DNA of 64,000 bases. It comes from Pseudomonas sp. MWU13-2100. GTDB taxonomy: Bacteria > Pseudomonadota > Gammaproteobacteria > Pseudomonadales > Pseudomonadaceae. Location of the stretch: positions 62,001 to 126,000 of the forward strand of contig NZ_JALLIX010000009.1 of assembly GCF_023242365.1 (NCBI RefSeq), written 5' to 3'. A program made the translations under genes and the position numbers. Each line of letters opens with the position of its first letter. Position 1 is the first letter of the stretch. Positions 26,002-37,293 of this stretch are shown in pieces. Below the pieces are notes generated by a model. The model saw nothing but the letters and a program-made list of their open reading frames with translations. It was not told the origin of the DNA and did no database searches.

Positions 26002-26026
26002 AAAATTACCCTATAAGGGTAATTTT
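26002..26026. promoter_or_regulatory. Perfect palindrome, likely MqsA operator
   Basis: The 11-bp arms AAAATTACCCT and AGGGTAATTTT are perfect reverse complements around an ATA centre. The inner ACCCT-N3-AGGGT resembles the E. coli MqsA operator ACCT-N2-4-AGGT. It ends 27 bp before mqsR, just upstream of a TACTAT -10-like hexamer (26033-26038), so binding here would block transcription. Confidence 0.75.
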
Positions 26027-26052
26027 AAGCTCTACTATATCAAAGGTGTCTT

Positions 26053-26364
26053 ATGGAAAAGAAAACACCTCATTATGATCTGGCGGCGATCAAGACGGAC
26101 GTGACAAGGCTTGGCGCCACGGCATTCACGCTAAGCGCCAGGGATGGCGGCAGGAAAATGGGGTTCACCCTCGCCGATATGCTGCAAGTCATTGAATCAT
26201 TGGAAAGAAGGATGCTTTATAAATCAATGACCACCTACGCCGATCACAGAATCTGGCAGGACGTTTACCACTATCCGCTCCTGGGTAGACTGATTTATAT
26301 AAAAGTGAGCTACCGCCCTGCTGGCGGCCCTCCAGTGATCTCCTTCAAGGAGAGTGAGTCATGA
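26053..26364 (+). CDS. mqsR: Type II toxin MqsR
   Basis: MqsR is a ribosome-independent mRNA interferase that in E. coli cleaves at GCU. The 103-residue product aligns over its length with E. coli MqsR (98 residues): MEKKTPHYDL at the start, and YKSMTTYADHRIWQDVYHY, which contains the catalytic-region Lys and Gln, near residues 56-74. The C-terminus ends ISFKESES. Toxin first, antitoxin second is the known order for this family. The gene and its upstream region are more AT-rich than the neighbours, consistent with acquisition. Confidence 0.93.
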   Translation: MEKKTPHYDLAAIKTDVTRLGATAFTLSARDGGRKMGFTLADMLQVIESLERRMLYKSMTTYADHRIWQDVYHYPLLGRLIYIKVSYRPAGGPPVISFKESES

Positions 26365-26834
26365 AACGACAGAACTGCGTCAGCTGCGGCGCGCACAACG
26401 CCATGCACTGGTTTGAAGGTCGGGACTTCGAAGTCGACTTCAAGGCATTGAAAAAACCGGTTGCGGCGCTCTCGGGCTGGCAGTGCGAGACCTGCTCGGA
26501 GATCGAGCTTGATCCTGGAAGCGCCCAGCGCTATTCAGACGCCAGCGATGAGCTTATCTATCAGTCTAGGCGAGAAGTAGCCAATGAGATGAAGCGAATC
26601 CGTCGCAAACTTCACTTCACTCAACGCACAGCGGTGGAGCTGCTGTCGGGCGGTGGACACAATGCGTTCTCAAGGTATGAAAGGGCGGAAATCGACCCAC
26701 CAAAACCCTTGTTCGTACTCATGCGCCTTCTGGACCGACACCCTGAGCTGGTCGACGACATCAAGAGCATCAGCGAAGGCAAGGAGCCCTGGCATCCATC
26801 AAGTGCCAGAGAAGGCGAACACCCGCTCACCTGA
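26361..26834 (+). CDS. mqsA: Type II antitoxin MqsA
   Basis: MqsA binds MqsR and represses the operon. The 157-residue product has a zinc-binding N-terminal domain with Cys pairs C6/C9 and C42/C45 and a C-terminal Xre-type helix-turn-helix. The recognition element GGGHNAFSRYERAE matches the E. coli segment GGGVNAFSRYEKG. It starts at an ATGA overlap with mqsR, preceded by AAGGAG. It is about 25 residues longer than E. coli MqsA, with an extra polar C-terminal tail. Confidence 0.93.
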   Translation: MKRQNCVSCGAHNAMHWFEGRDFEVDFKALKKPVAALSGWQCETCSEIELDPGSAQRYSDASDELIYQSRREVANEMKRIRRKLHFTQRTAVELLSGGGHNAFSRYERAEIDPPKPLFVLMRLLDRHPELVDDIKSISEGKEPWHPSSAREGEHPLT

Positions 26835-26847
26835 TCGATAAAACGCA

Positions 26848-27881
26848 ATCGAGTAGGAGGCGGATTTACATCCGCCGTCCTCTCACGCCACCGTACGTAC
26901 GGTTCCGTATACGGCGGCTCAGGCCAGGCGGCTAAGCCGGTTGATCGTATCCAGTATTGAGACCAGCCCAAGAGCATCGGCGACAGCGGGCCGCCTTGCG
27001 GCGTCCCCTCCTGCCGTTGGCCGATCAGCCCGCCCGACAGAACACCCGCTTCGAGGTAACGGCGAATCATCCTGAGCACTCGCTTGTCTTCGATTTGACG
27101 CTCGACATAAGCCATCAGGACATCGTGTGTTGAGCCGATCAAAGAACTTCTCAAGATCGAGTTCCACGTACCAGCGCTGTCCCGCCGCCACATGGTCGCG
27201 AGTTATTTCGATGGCTTGATGAGCGCTTCTGCCCGGACGAAAGCCGTAGCTGTAGTCCGAGAACAGGGGATCGAAAATCAGCGTGAGCTGTTGCAGCAAG
27301 GCTTGTTGGATCAGGCGATCCACGACACTGGGAATACCCAACTGCCGGGTTCCGCCTTTGGGTTTGGGAATTTCGACGGCGCGCACACCTTGCGGGTGAT
27401 ACTCACCGGCCAGCAGCCGTGTCTTGAGGATCGGCCAATACTGTTTCACGTAGTCTGCCTATTGCCCGACCGTCATGCCATCGGCACCCGGCGCGCCCTT
27501 GTTGCTGACCACGCGTTGATACGCACGCTTGAGGTTGGCGGGTGCAAGCACCCGCTCCATCAGCCTGCCCGGCTCCGCGTTCGTTCGCACGACCTTCCTG
27601 CTTATGCCTGTCGGATCTACGTCGCAGCGTTCCGTGCAAGTATCGGGTTTTGACGATTACCGCCGTCTTACCCCGCTGCGCCGCCTCTATCCGCTTCCTG
27701 TTCGTCAGGCCAGCATTTTGCCTCGGGCTTCCTTCGGATTCGCAGTCACCCGCGACACCCTTGCCTCCGGCTAGCACTTCCCCTTGCCGGGTGTGTAGAG
27801 GACTTTCACCTCCAAGTCACCAGCGAAGCCAGCACAGCCAAGCTGGTTGCGCTTGCGCGCAACGCGCCATGCCTGGCGCAC
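26848..27881 (-). mobile_element. Decayed group II intron
   Basis: On the minus strand the element begins GTGCGCCAGGCATGGCG, fitting the GUGYG 5' consensus. It has a domain I-like GGTGAAAGTCC segment and ends with a domain V/VI-like hairpin series and CCTACTCGAT. The total is about 1.03 kb. Group II introns with full ORFs are usually 1.8-2.5 kb, so the ORF has lost much of its length. The 5' end lies directly behind the U-tract of the aap terminator, the site preference known for group IIC introns. The class assignment is an inference and the exact ends need comparison with an empty site. Confidence 0.75.
26919..27560 (-). pseudogene. Group II intron reverse transcriptase/maturase remnant
   Basis: The N-terminal part reads MERVLAPANLKRAYQRV, then VSNKGAPGADGMTVGQ, then a TAG stop (27459-27461). 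The next part has RT blocks (VEIPKPKGGTRQLGIPSV, YGFRPGRSAHQAI, VELDLEKFFDR) and is then frameshifted near 27,115-27,140 into HDVLMAYVERQIEDKRVL and EGTPQGGPLSPML. Beyond that the YADD catalytic block, the X domain and most of the C-terminus are missing, and only a short tail (DTINRLSRLA) remains. It cannot make an active enzyme. Confidence 0.9.
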
Positions 27882-27885
27882 GGCG

Positions 27886-27915
27886 AAAAAAACCCGGACC
27901 AGGTCCGGGTTTTTC
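27886..27915 (-). terminator. Rho-independent terminator of the aap operon
   Basis: AAACCCGGA pairs with TCCGGGTTT around CCAGG, followed on the minus strand by a T run. It lies 17 bp after aapP and immediately before the intron's 5' end. Confidence 0.88.
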
Positions 27916-27931
27916 ATTCAACGCGAGCTGA

Positions 27932-28696
27932 TCAATGCAGGATCTGGCTCAGGAACAGCTTGGTCCGATCGTTCTGCGGGTTGTCGAAGAAGTCGTTCGG
28001 CGCCGCCTGTTCGACGATTTCGCCCTTGTCCATGAAGATCACGCGGTTGGCCACGGTACGGGCAAAGCCCATTTCGTGGGTCACGCAAAGCATGGTCATG
28101 CCGTCTTCGGCCAGGCCGATCATGGTGTCCAGTACCTCTTTCACCATTTCCGGATCGAGCGCCGAGGTCGGTTCGTCGAACAGCATGATTTTCGGCTTCA
28201 TGCACAAGGCACGGGCAATCGCCACACGCTGCTGCTGACCACCGGACAACTGGCCCGGGAACTTGTGGGCCTGCTCCGGGATACGCACGCGCTGCAGATA
28301 ATGCATGGCGATTTCTTCCGCCTCGCGCTTGGGCATCTTGCGCACCCACATCGGCGCCAGGGTGCAGTTCTGCAGGATGGTCAGGTGCGGGAACAGGTTG
28401 AAGTGCTGGAACACCATGCCGACTTCACGGCGGATCGCTTCGATCTGTTTGAGGTCGTTGGTCAGCTCCACGCCATCGACCACGATACGACCCTGCTGGT
28501 GCTCTTCCAGACGGTTGAGGCAGCGGATGGTGGTGGACTTGCCCGACCCCGACGGACCGCAGAGGACGATACGCTCGCCCTGCCGGACATTCAGGTTGAT
28601 GTCTTTCAACACGTGGAACTGGCCGTACCACTTGTTCACGCCCTGCATCTGAATAATGCCTTCAGGACCCACAGGCTGTTTGATCGCTTCACTCAT
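27932..28696 (-). CDS. aapP: General L-amino acid ABC transporter, ATPase
   Basis: AapP is the ATP-binding subunit of the Aap general amino-acid importer. The 254-residue protein has Walker [10 protein letters not shown], the signature LSGGQQQR and Walker [15 protein letters not shown], with a switch His in THEMG. The start [13 protein letters not shown] is preceded by AGGAG. It is the last gene of aapJQMP. Length and motifs are typical of polar amino-acid importers. Confidence 0.95.
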   Translation of the reverse strand: MSEAIKQPVGPEGIIQMQGVNKWYGQFHVLKDINLNVRQGERIVLCGPSGSGKSTTIRCLNRLEEHQQGRIVVDGVELTNDLKQIEAIRREVGMVFQHFNLFPHLTILQNCTLAPMWVRKMPKREAEEIAMHYLQRVRIPEQAHKFPGQLSGGQQQRVAIARALCMKPKIMLFDEPTSALDPEMVKEVLDTMIGLAEDGMTMLCVTHEMGFARTVANRVIFMDKGEIVEQAAPNDFFDNPQNDRTKLFLSQILH

Positions 28697-28706
28697 GAAA
28701 AAACTC

Positions 28707-29804
28707 CTAACGCTTGTGGCCTGTGTCCAGCTTGCGTTCCAAATGCATGGAATAGCGGGACATACCAAAACAGAAAATCCAGAACACCAGGGCGGCGAAC
28801 ACGTAGCCTTCGGTGGCCATGCCCAACCATTTCGGATCGGCGGAGGCTTGCTTGACGCTGTTGAGCAGGTCGAACAGGCCAATGATGATCACCAGGCTGG
28901 TGTCCTTGAACAACGCAATCACGGTGTTGACGATCCCCGGGATAACCAGTTTCAAGGCTTGCGGCAGAATCACCAGGCCCATCGCGCGCCAGTAACCCAG
29001 GCCCATGGCGGCAGCCGCTTCGTACTGGCCCTTGGGAATGGCTTGCAGACCGCCGCGCACCACTTCGGCGACATAGGCCGACTGGAACAGAATCACCCCG
29101 ATCAGTGCTCGCAGCAACTTGTCGAAGTCCATGCCCTCAGGTAGAAACAACGGCAGCATCACCGAGGACATGAACAAAACGGTGATCAGCGGCACGCCAC
29201 GCCAGAACTCGATAAAGGTCACGCAGACGACCTTTACCGCTGGCATGTTCGAGCGCCGCCCCAGCGCCAGTAGAACCCCCAGCGGCAAGGCCCCGGCGAT
29301 ACCGACGGAGGCAATGACCAATGTCAGCATCAGACCGCCCCACTGGCTGGTGGCAACACTGGTCAGCCCCAGGTCGCCGCCACGCAACAGCATGAAAGCG
29401 ATGATCGGGTACAGCACCAGAAAGCTCAGGCCGTAGATCGCCTTGCGCGGGAAGCGCGAGATGAACAGCGGCGCCACACCGAGTACTGCCAGCAACACGG
29501 TAGCGTCCACACGCCAGCGCAGCACGGGCGGGTAGTAGCCGTACATGAACTGACCGAAACGCTGCTGGATAAATACCCAGCAGGCACCTTCCTTGGTGCA
29601 GTCGGCGCGGGAAGTGCCGACCCAGTTGGCGTCCAGGATGGCCCAGTGCAGCAGTGGCGGGACGATCAGGTAGATCAGGTAGAAGGCAAACAAGGTCAGC
29701 AGCGTGTTGAGCCAGCTGGAGAACATGTTGGCGCGCATCCACGCCACCACACCGATACTGTTGTTCGGCGGTGGCATGTCAGGTTTGAAAGTATGCGAAC
29801 TCAT
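28707..29804 (-). CDS. aapM: General L-amino acid ABC transporter, permease
   Basis: AapM is one of two permeases of the importer. The 365-residue protein has about eight membrane segments: an N-terminal trio with a periplasmic loop, then the HisM-type core. The EAA-loop, which contacts AapP, is [22 protein letters not shown]. Ten bases separate it from both aapP and aapQ, so the three are one transcript. Confidence 0.94.
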   Translation of the reverse strand: MSSHTFKPDMPPPNNSIGVVAWMRANMFSSWLNTLLTLFAFYLIYLIVPPLLHWAILDANWVGTSRADCTKEGACWVFIQQRFGQFMYGYYPPVLRWRVDATVLLAVLGVAPLFISRFPRKAIYGLSFLVLYPIIAFMLLRGGDLGLTSVATSQWGGLMLTLVIASVGIAGALPLGVLLALGRRSNMPAVKVVCVTFIEFWRGVPLITVLFMSSVMLPLFLPEGMDFDKLLRALIGVILFQSAYVAEVVRGGLQAIPKGQYEAAAAMGLGYWRAMGLVILPQALKLVIPGIVNTVIALFKDTSLVIIIGLFDLLNSVKQASADPKWLGMATEGYVFAALVFWIFCFGMSRYSMHLERKLDTGHKR

Positions 29805-29814
29805 GGGCGTTTCC

Positions 29815-30996
29815 TCACCGCTCGATCAGCGCAATGCGCTTGTTGTACCAGTTCATCAGCAAGGAAATGCTGATACTGATCGCCAGGTACACGCTCATGG
29901 TGATGGCAATGACTTCGATAGCCTGTCCGGTCTGGTTCAACACCGTACCGGCAAACAACGAAACCATTTCCGGGTAACCGATACCGGCGGCCAGGGACGA
30001 GTTCTTCGCCAGGTTCAGGTATTGGCTGGTCAGCGGCGGAATGATCACGCGCAAGGCTTGCGGGATGATCACCTTGCGCAGGGTCGGACCGTTGCGCAGG
30101 CCGAGGGAACGCGCCGCCTCGGTCTGGCCATGGCTGACCGACTTGATGCCCGAGCGCACGATCTCGGCAATGAACGCTGCGGTGTACACCGTCAGGGCCA
30201 GGGTCAAGGCCAGCAATTCAGGGATCAATACCCAACCGCCGACGAAGTTGAACCCTTGCAGCTTGGGCATTTCCCAGTACACGGGAGCACCGAAGACCAG
30301 GGCGCACAACCCCGGGATCACCAGGAACAAGGCCAGGCCGACCCAGAACTTGTGGAACGGCACGCCGGTTTCTTCGAAGCGTTTGGTCGCCCAACGGCTC
30401 ATCAGCACGATTGCCACGATGGCCAGCACAACGCTGATCACGAATGGCCAGAAACCTTCGGAAGCAATGGCCGCCGGCATGTTCAGGCCGCGACTGCTCA
30501 TGAAGAAAGTGTTACCGAAGTTGTGGCTGTTGCGTGGTCCCGGCATGCTCAGGAACACGGCAAAATACCAGAACAGAATCTGCAACAACGGCGGGATGTT
30601 ACGGAATACCTCGATATAGACGGTGGCCAGTTTGTTGATTACCCAGTTCGACGACAGTCGCGACACACCGATGATGAAACCCAGCAAGGTCGCCAGGATG
30701 ACGCCGATGACGGTCACCAGAAGGGTATTGAGAAGACCGATGACAAACACCCGGGCATAGCTGTCCGATTCGGTGTAGTCGATCAGATGCTGGGCGATAC
30801 CGAAACCGGCACTGCGCTCAAGAAAGCCGAAACCCGAGGTAATGCCTCGGTGCTGCAGGTTGGTCTGGGTATTGTGAAACAGATACCAGCCCAGCGAGAT
30901 CACCGCGACAATCGTGATGATCTGAAATAGCCACGCACGCACTTTGGGGTCGCTGAAGCTGAGCCTCTGCTTGGGTGCGCCGATTTTATTTTGCAT
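29815..30996 (-). CDS. aapQ: General L-amino acid ABC transporter, permease
   Basis: AapQ is the partner permease of AapM. The 393-residue protein has about eight membrane segments and the ATPase-contact loop EAARSLGLRNGPTLRKVIIPQ. The start MQNKIGAPKQRLSF was chosen over an upstream in-frame ATG because the extension overlaps the intercistronic hairpin and lacks family sequence. It follows aapJ by 66 bp, a gap containing a strong hairpin. Confidence 0.94.
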   Translation of the reverse strand: MQNKIGAPKQRLSFSDPKVRAWLFQIITIVAVISLGWYLFHNTQTNLQHRGITSGFGFLERSAGFGIAQHLIDYTESDSYARVFVIGLLNTLLVTVIGVILATLLGFIIGVSRLSSNWVINKLATVYIEVFRNIPPLLQILFWYFAVFLSMPGPRNSHNFGNTFFMSSRGLNMPAAIASEGFWPFVISVVLAIVAIVLMSRWATKRFEETGVPFHKFWVGLALFLVIPGLCALVFGAPVYWEMPKLQGFNFVGGWVLIPELLALTLALTVYTAAFIAEIVRSGIKSVSHGQTEAARSLGLRNGPTLRKVIIPQALRVIIPPLTSQYLNLAKNSSLAAGIGYPEMVSLFAGTVLNQTGQAIEVIAITMSVYLAISISISLLMNWYNKRIALIER

Positions 30997-31028
30997 GAAG
31001 TGCCCCAGGAAGAACGGAACAGGAACAT

Positions 31029-31053
31029 CGCCCGGCAGTTGGCCTGCCGGGCG
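31029..31053 (-). other. aapJ-aapQ intercistronic hairpin
   Basis: A perfect 10-bp stem CGCCCGGCAG / CTGCCGGGCG with a 5-base loop lies just behind the aapJ stop and has no T run. Such structures after binding-protein genes are known to protect the upstream mRNA and raise binding protein over permease levels. Confidence 0.7.
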
Positions 31054-31062
31054 ATAGGTCAA

Positions 31063-32094
31063 TCAGCGCACGGGAGGTGCGTATTGAATGCCGCCGTTGG
31101 TCCACAGAGCGTTCAGGCCGCGGTCGATGTCCAGCGGAGTGCCCTTGCCGAGGTTCTTCTCGAAGATCTCGCCGTAGTTACCGACCTGGGAAACGATTTT
31201 GACGACCCAGTCCTTCGGCAGCTTCAGGTCCTTACCATATTCACCGTCGCCACCCAGCAGACGGGCAACGTCAGGGTTCTTGGTGGCCTTGGCTTCGGCC
31301 AGCACGTTTTTCGAAGTGATACCGGCTTCTTCAGCGTTGAGCAGCGCATAGCCGACCCAGCGCACAATTTTCATCCAGTCTTCGTCGCCATTGCGCACCA
31401 CAGGACCCAGCGGTTCCTTGGAGATGGTTTCCGGCAGTACTACGTAGTCCTTCGGCGAGGCCAGCTTGCTGCGCTGGGCGAACAGTTGGGACTTGTCGGA
31501 AGTCAACACGTCGCAACGACCAGACTCCAGCGACTTGGCGCTTTCATCGGAGGTATCGAAAGTGATCGGGGTGTACTTCAGGCCATTGGCGCGGAAGTAG
31601 TCGGCCACGTTCAGCTCGGTGGTGGTACCCGCCTGAATGCAGATGGTCGCGCCATCCAGTTCCTTGGCGCTTTTCACACCCAGTTTCTTGTTGGCCAGAA
31701 AACCGATGCCATCGTAATAAGTGATGAATCCCGGGAAAACCAGCCCCATGCCCGCATCACGGGAACTGGTCATGGTGGTGTTACGCGACAGGATGTCGAT
31801 TTCGCCCGACTGCAGCGCGGTGAAACGCTCCTTGGCGTTCAACTGGCTGAACTTGACCTTGGTCGCGTCGCCGAAAACGGCAGCGGCCACGGCACGGCAG
31901 ACGTCAGCGTCGATACCGACGATCTTGCCGGAAGCATCAGGCACCGAGAAGCCCGGCAAGCCATCACTCACGCCACACTGAACAAAACCCTTCTTCTGTA
32001 CGGCATCCAGGGTAGCGCCCGCTTGCGCGAAACCGCTGACGCCCAGTACGACGGCTGCAGTCACGACTGCCAGGGTGGATTTCAACATCTTCAT
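31063..32094 (-). CDS. aapJ: General L-amino acid ABC transporter, binding protein
   Basis: AapJ is the periplasmic binding protein delivering a broad range of L-amino acids. The 343-residue precursor has a Sec signal peptide (MKMLKSTLAVVTAAVV to about residue 25, cleavage near AQA-GA). A type II periplasmic binding fold follows, with the AapJ hallmark LSRNTTMTSSRDAGMGL. It is the first gene of the operon. The length matches rhizobial AapJ (about 341). Confidence 0.95.
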   Translation of the reverse strand: MKMLKSTLAVVTAAVVLGVSGFAQAGATLDAVQKKGFVQCGVSDGLPGFSVPDASGKIVGIDADVCRAVAAAVFGDATKVKFSQLNAKERFTALQSGEIDILSRNTTMTSSRDAGMGLVFPGFITYYDGIGFLANKKLGVKSAKELDGATICIQAGTTTELNVADYFRANGLKYTPITFDTSDESAKSLESGRCDVLTSDKSQLFAQRSKLASPKDYVVLPETISKEPLGPVVRNGDEDWMKIVRWVGYALLNAEEAGITSKNVLAEAKATKNPDVARLLGGDGEYGKDLKLPKDWVVKIVSQVGNYGEIFEKNLGKGTPLDIDRGLNALWTNGGIQYAPPVR

Positions 32095-33231
<1,137 letters not shown>

Positions 33232-33307
33232 TATCGGTAACACACTACGCCGCGCCCGATTCTTGCATTACACTGGCCGGCGTACATTCCTTAACCAAAT
33301 TAACGAG

Positions 33308-34786
33308 ATGACCGTGCTCAAAGCACTCAAAAAAATATTCGGTAAAAGCGAGGCTGAGCAGCTCGCACCAGGCTCCAGCGCCCCAGTTCCAAGCTCCGAC
33401 AGCCGCCATCACGGCCAATCTGCGGAGCGCGCCGAGCCTGTCACCAAACCGAAAGCCTCGGCCGCCATCCCGGAACAGCCCGCCACGGCCGTTGAAGCGC
33501 CGCGCGCCGAACAGCCGAAAGCCGAGCAACCGCGCCGTGAACGAGCGCCGAAGCCCCCGGTCAAACCCTGGAAACTCGAGGACTTTGTCGTCGAGCCGCT
33601 GGAAGGCAAGACCCGCTTCCACGATTTCAAGCTGGCGCCCGAGCTGATGCACGCCATCCAGGACCTCGGTTTCCCCTATTGCACGCCGATCCAGGCGCAG
33701 GTCCTGGGTTTCACCCTGGCCGGCAAGGACGCCATCGGTCGCGCCCAGACCGGCACCGGCAAGACCGCCGCCTTCCTGATCTCGATCATCACCCAGCTGT
33801 TGCAGACCCCGCCGCCGAAAGAGCGCTATATGGGTGAGCCACGGGCGCTGATCATCGCGCCGACCCGTGAGCTGGTGGTACAGATCGCCAAGGACGCCGC
33901 CGACCTGACCAAGTACACCGGCCTCAACGTCATGCAGTTCGTCGGTGGCATGGACTTCGACAAACAGCTCAAGCTGCTCGAAGCCCGTCACTGCGACATC
34001 CTCGTTGCCACCCCTGGCCGCCTGCTGGACTTCAACCAGCGCGGTGAAGTGCACCTGGACATGGTCGAAGTGATGGTCCTGGACGAAGCCGACCGCATGC
34101 TCGACATGGGCTTTATCCCGCAGGTCCGGCAGATCATCCGCCAGACCCCGCCCAAGAACGAACGCCAGACCCTGCTGTTCTCCGCCACCTTCACCGAAGA
34201 CGTGATGAACCTGGCCAAGCAATGGACCACTGACCCGTCCATCGTCGAGATCGAATCCCTGAGCCTGGCCAACGCCAACGTTGAACAGCACGTCTACGCC
34301 GTGGCCGGCGCCGACAAGTACAAGCTGCTCTACAACCTGGTCACCGACAATGGTTGGGAGCGGGTAATGGTCTTTGCCAACCGCAAGGACGAAGTGCGGC
34401 GCATCGAGGAACGCCTGGTGCGCGACGGCGTCAACGCCGCGCAATTGTCCGGCGATGTACCGCAACACAAACGCATCAAGACCCTGGAAGGTTTCCGCGA
34501 AGGCAAGATCCGCGTGCTGGTGGCCACCGACGTGGCCGGGCGCGGGATCCATATCGACGGCATCAGCCATGTGATCAACTTCACCCTGCCGGAAGTGCCG
34601 GACGACTACGTCCACCGCATCGGCCGGACCGGACGGGCCGGTGCCGACGGTGTGTCCATCAGCTTCGCCGGCGAAGACGACTCCTACCAGTTGCCGGCGA
34701 TCGAGACCCTACTGGGGCACAAGATCAGCTGCGAAATGCCGCCCACCGAGTTGTTGCGTCCGGTGGTGCGCCAGCGTCCGGCCTGA
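33308..34786 (+). CDS. rhlB: DEAD-box RNA helicase RhlB
   Basis: RhlB is an ATP-dependent RNA helicase that, in enterobacteria, works with RNase E in the degradosome. The 492-residue protein has motif I AQTGTGKT, motif [18 protein letters not shown] (motif III) and [10 protein letters not shown] (motif VI). About 110 residues before the Q-motif region are rich in Pro, Ala, Glu and Lys and look disordered, making it longer than E. coli RhlB (421). A terminator follows. The start [11 protein letters not shown] is favoured; a GTG two codons later is possible. Confidence 0.93.
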   Translation: MTVLKALKKIFGKSEAEQLAPGSSAPVPSSDSRHHGQSAERAEPVTKPKASAAIPEQPATAVEAPRAEQPKAEQPRRERAPKPPVKPWKLEDFVVEPLEGKTRFHDFKLAPELMHAIQDLGFPYCTPIQAQVLGFTLAGKDAIGRAQTGTGKTAAFLISIITQLLQTPPPKERYMGEPRALIIAPTRELVVQIAKDAADLTKYTGLNVMQFVGGMDFDKQLKLLEARHCDILVATPGRLLDFNQRGEVHLDMVEVMVLDEADRMLDMGFIPQVRQIIRQTPPKNERQTLLFSATFTEDVMNLAKQWTTDPSIVEIESLSLANANVEQHVYAVAGADKYKLLYNLVTDNGWERVMVFANRKDEVRRIEERLVRDGVNAAQLSGDVPQHKRIKTLEGFREGKIRVLVATDVAGRGIHIDGISHVINFTLPEVPDDYVHRIGRTGRAGADGVSISFAGEDDSYQLPAIETLLGHKISCEMPPTELLRPVVRQRPA

Positions 34787-34817
34787 ACCGCCCAGGCCCA
34801 AAGGCACGCTGCACGAC

Positions 34818-34851
34818 AAAACGTCGCCCGATACCAGGCGGCGTTTTTTTT
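34818..34851 (+). terminator. Rho-independent terminator after rhlB
   Basis: AAACGTCGCC pairs with GGCGGCGTTT, one position being a G-T wobble, and a run of eight T follows. Confidence 0.85.
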
Positions 34852-34870
34852 CGCCCGGCGATTGCCGAAA

Positions 34871-34904
34871 TAAACTAAAAGTCCATAATGGACAAATAAG
34901 TTTA
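34871..34904. promoter_or_regulatory. Palindrome before dauB, candidate DauR operator
   Basis: The core GTCCAT-A-ATGGAC (34881-34893) is a perfect 6-bp-arm palindrome with outer TAAACT and AGTTTA half-sites in AT-rich flanks. It ends 24 bp before dauB. The core AAGTCCAT recurs in the longer palindrome before the binding-protein gene at 39,028-39,066. Confidence 0.65.
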
Positions 34905-34928
34905 ATTCTAGTCATTCGGGAGCACTCC

Positions 34929-35879
34929 ATGTCCGGCCACCCCCCCTACGTGATCGACAGCCAGCAGGCCCATCGACTCCTGCGGCAGATCGACGTACCG
35001 CGGATCCTGCGCAAGTTGTTCCGCGACCTGGCTGCCGGGCAAGCGGTACAACCGGCGCAGCAGTTGGTGGAGTTCCCGCAGGGTGCCGGCGACTTCATCA
35101 ACTACCTCGGGGTGTTGGCCGACGACCAGGTCTATGGCGTCAAGACCTCGCCCTACATCCTCCGCGAACAGGGCCCGCTGGTGACCGCCTGGACCCTGCT
35201 GATGTCGATGCACAGCGGCCAGCCGCTGCTGCTCTGCGATGCCGGCGAACTGACCACCGCACGCACTGCGGCGACCACCGCCGTGGCCGTGGATGCCCTG
35301 GCCCCGCCGGACGCCAGGCGCCTGGCCATCATCGGCAGCGGTCCGCTGGCCCAGGCGCACCTGCACTACGCCAAGGGCCTGCGCGACTGGCAGGACATCA
35401 GCCTCTACACGCCCAATGTAAATGCCGAAAAGTGCCTGCGCCTGACCGCCATCGAACCGCGCCTGCGCATTGTCGAACAGCGGGAGCAGGCACTGGAGGA
35501 TGCCGACGTGATCCTGCTCTGCACCTCCTCCGCGACTCCGGTGATCGACCCGGGCCAGCTGCGCAAACCGGCGCTGATCACCTCCATCAGTACCAATGCC
35601 GTGCGCGCCCATGAGGTGCCGCCGCAGGCCTTGAGCGACATGCAGGTCTACTGCGACTATCGCCAGACCACGCCGGGCTCGGCCGGGGAAATGTTGATTG
35701 CCGCCAGCCAGCACGGTTGGAACGCCGGAGAGATTCGCGGCGACCTGGCCGAACTGCTGAGCGGGCAGACGCCACGGCCGGGCTACGAGCGCCATGTGTT
35801 CTTCCGCTCCATTGGCCTGGGATTGGAAGACATCGCCCTGGCCAATGCGCTTTATCATCTACACCACAAGGCCAACTGA
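34929..35879 (+). CDS. dauB: NAD(P)H-dependent anabolic L-arginine dehydrogenase
   Basis: DauB belongs to the ornithine cyclodeaminase/mu-crystallin family and reductively aminates 2-ketoarginine to L-arginine, completing the D- to L-arginine conversion begun by DauA. The 316-residue protein has the nucleotide-binding turn IIGSGPLAQAHLHYAK. The order dauB-dauA-dauR matches the P. aeruginosa dauBAR operon, which is the main reason for this call over plain ornithine cyclodeaminase. The ATG has no strong ribosome site (GGGAGCACTCC upstream). Confidence 0.9.
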   Translation: MSGHPPYVIDSQQAHRLLRQIDVPRILRKLFRDLAAGQAVQPAQQLVEFPQGAGDFINYLGVLADDQVYGVKTSPYILREQGPLVTAWTLLMSMHSGQPLLLCDAGELTTARTAATTAVAVDALAPPDARRLAIIGSGPLAQAHLHYAKGLRDWQDISLYTPNVNAEKCLRLTAIEPRLRIVEQREQALEDADVILLCTSSATPVIDPGQLRKPALITSISTNAVRAHEVPPQALSDMQVYCDYRQTTPGSAGEMLIAASQHGWNAGEIRGDLAELLSGQTPRPGYERHVFFRSIGLGLEDIALANALYHLHHKAN

Positions 35880-36000
35880 ACAGTGCTTTTGCAGGACTGG
35901 AGCACGACGCAGAATCCGGGACCGACCACCTACTAATGTGGGAGCCGGCGCCTACAGGTTACGCAGACCACCGTTAGAACCTACCAGCAGGAAGCCTTGA

Positions 36001-37128
<1,128 letters not shown>

Positions 37129-37293
37129 CGACTGACGCTGATTGCGGCACACTCTTTAGTACGCCCGTACCTGGGCACGACCCTTTCGCCGCCAGGTGAT
37201 CAGGTCTACCTTTTGCAAGGCGACCCGATCACCGCACCAGCTGTATTCCTTTGGCTCCATCCCAAGGACGCTGAAGTTGCCTGGAGATTCACC

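Noticed and set aside
26919..27560. Reverse transcriptase considered as a retron or diversity-generating element
   Set aside because: The RT blocks, the flanking domain I and V/VI-like RNA segments and the GTGCG 5' end are those of a group II intron; no msr/msd or template repeat is visible.
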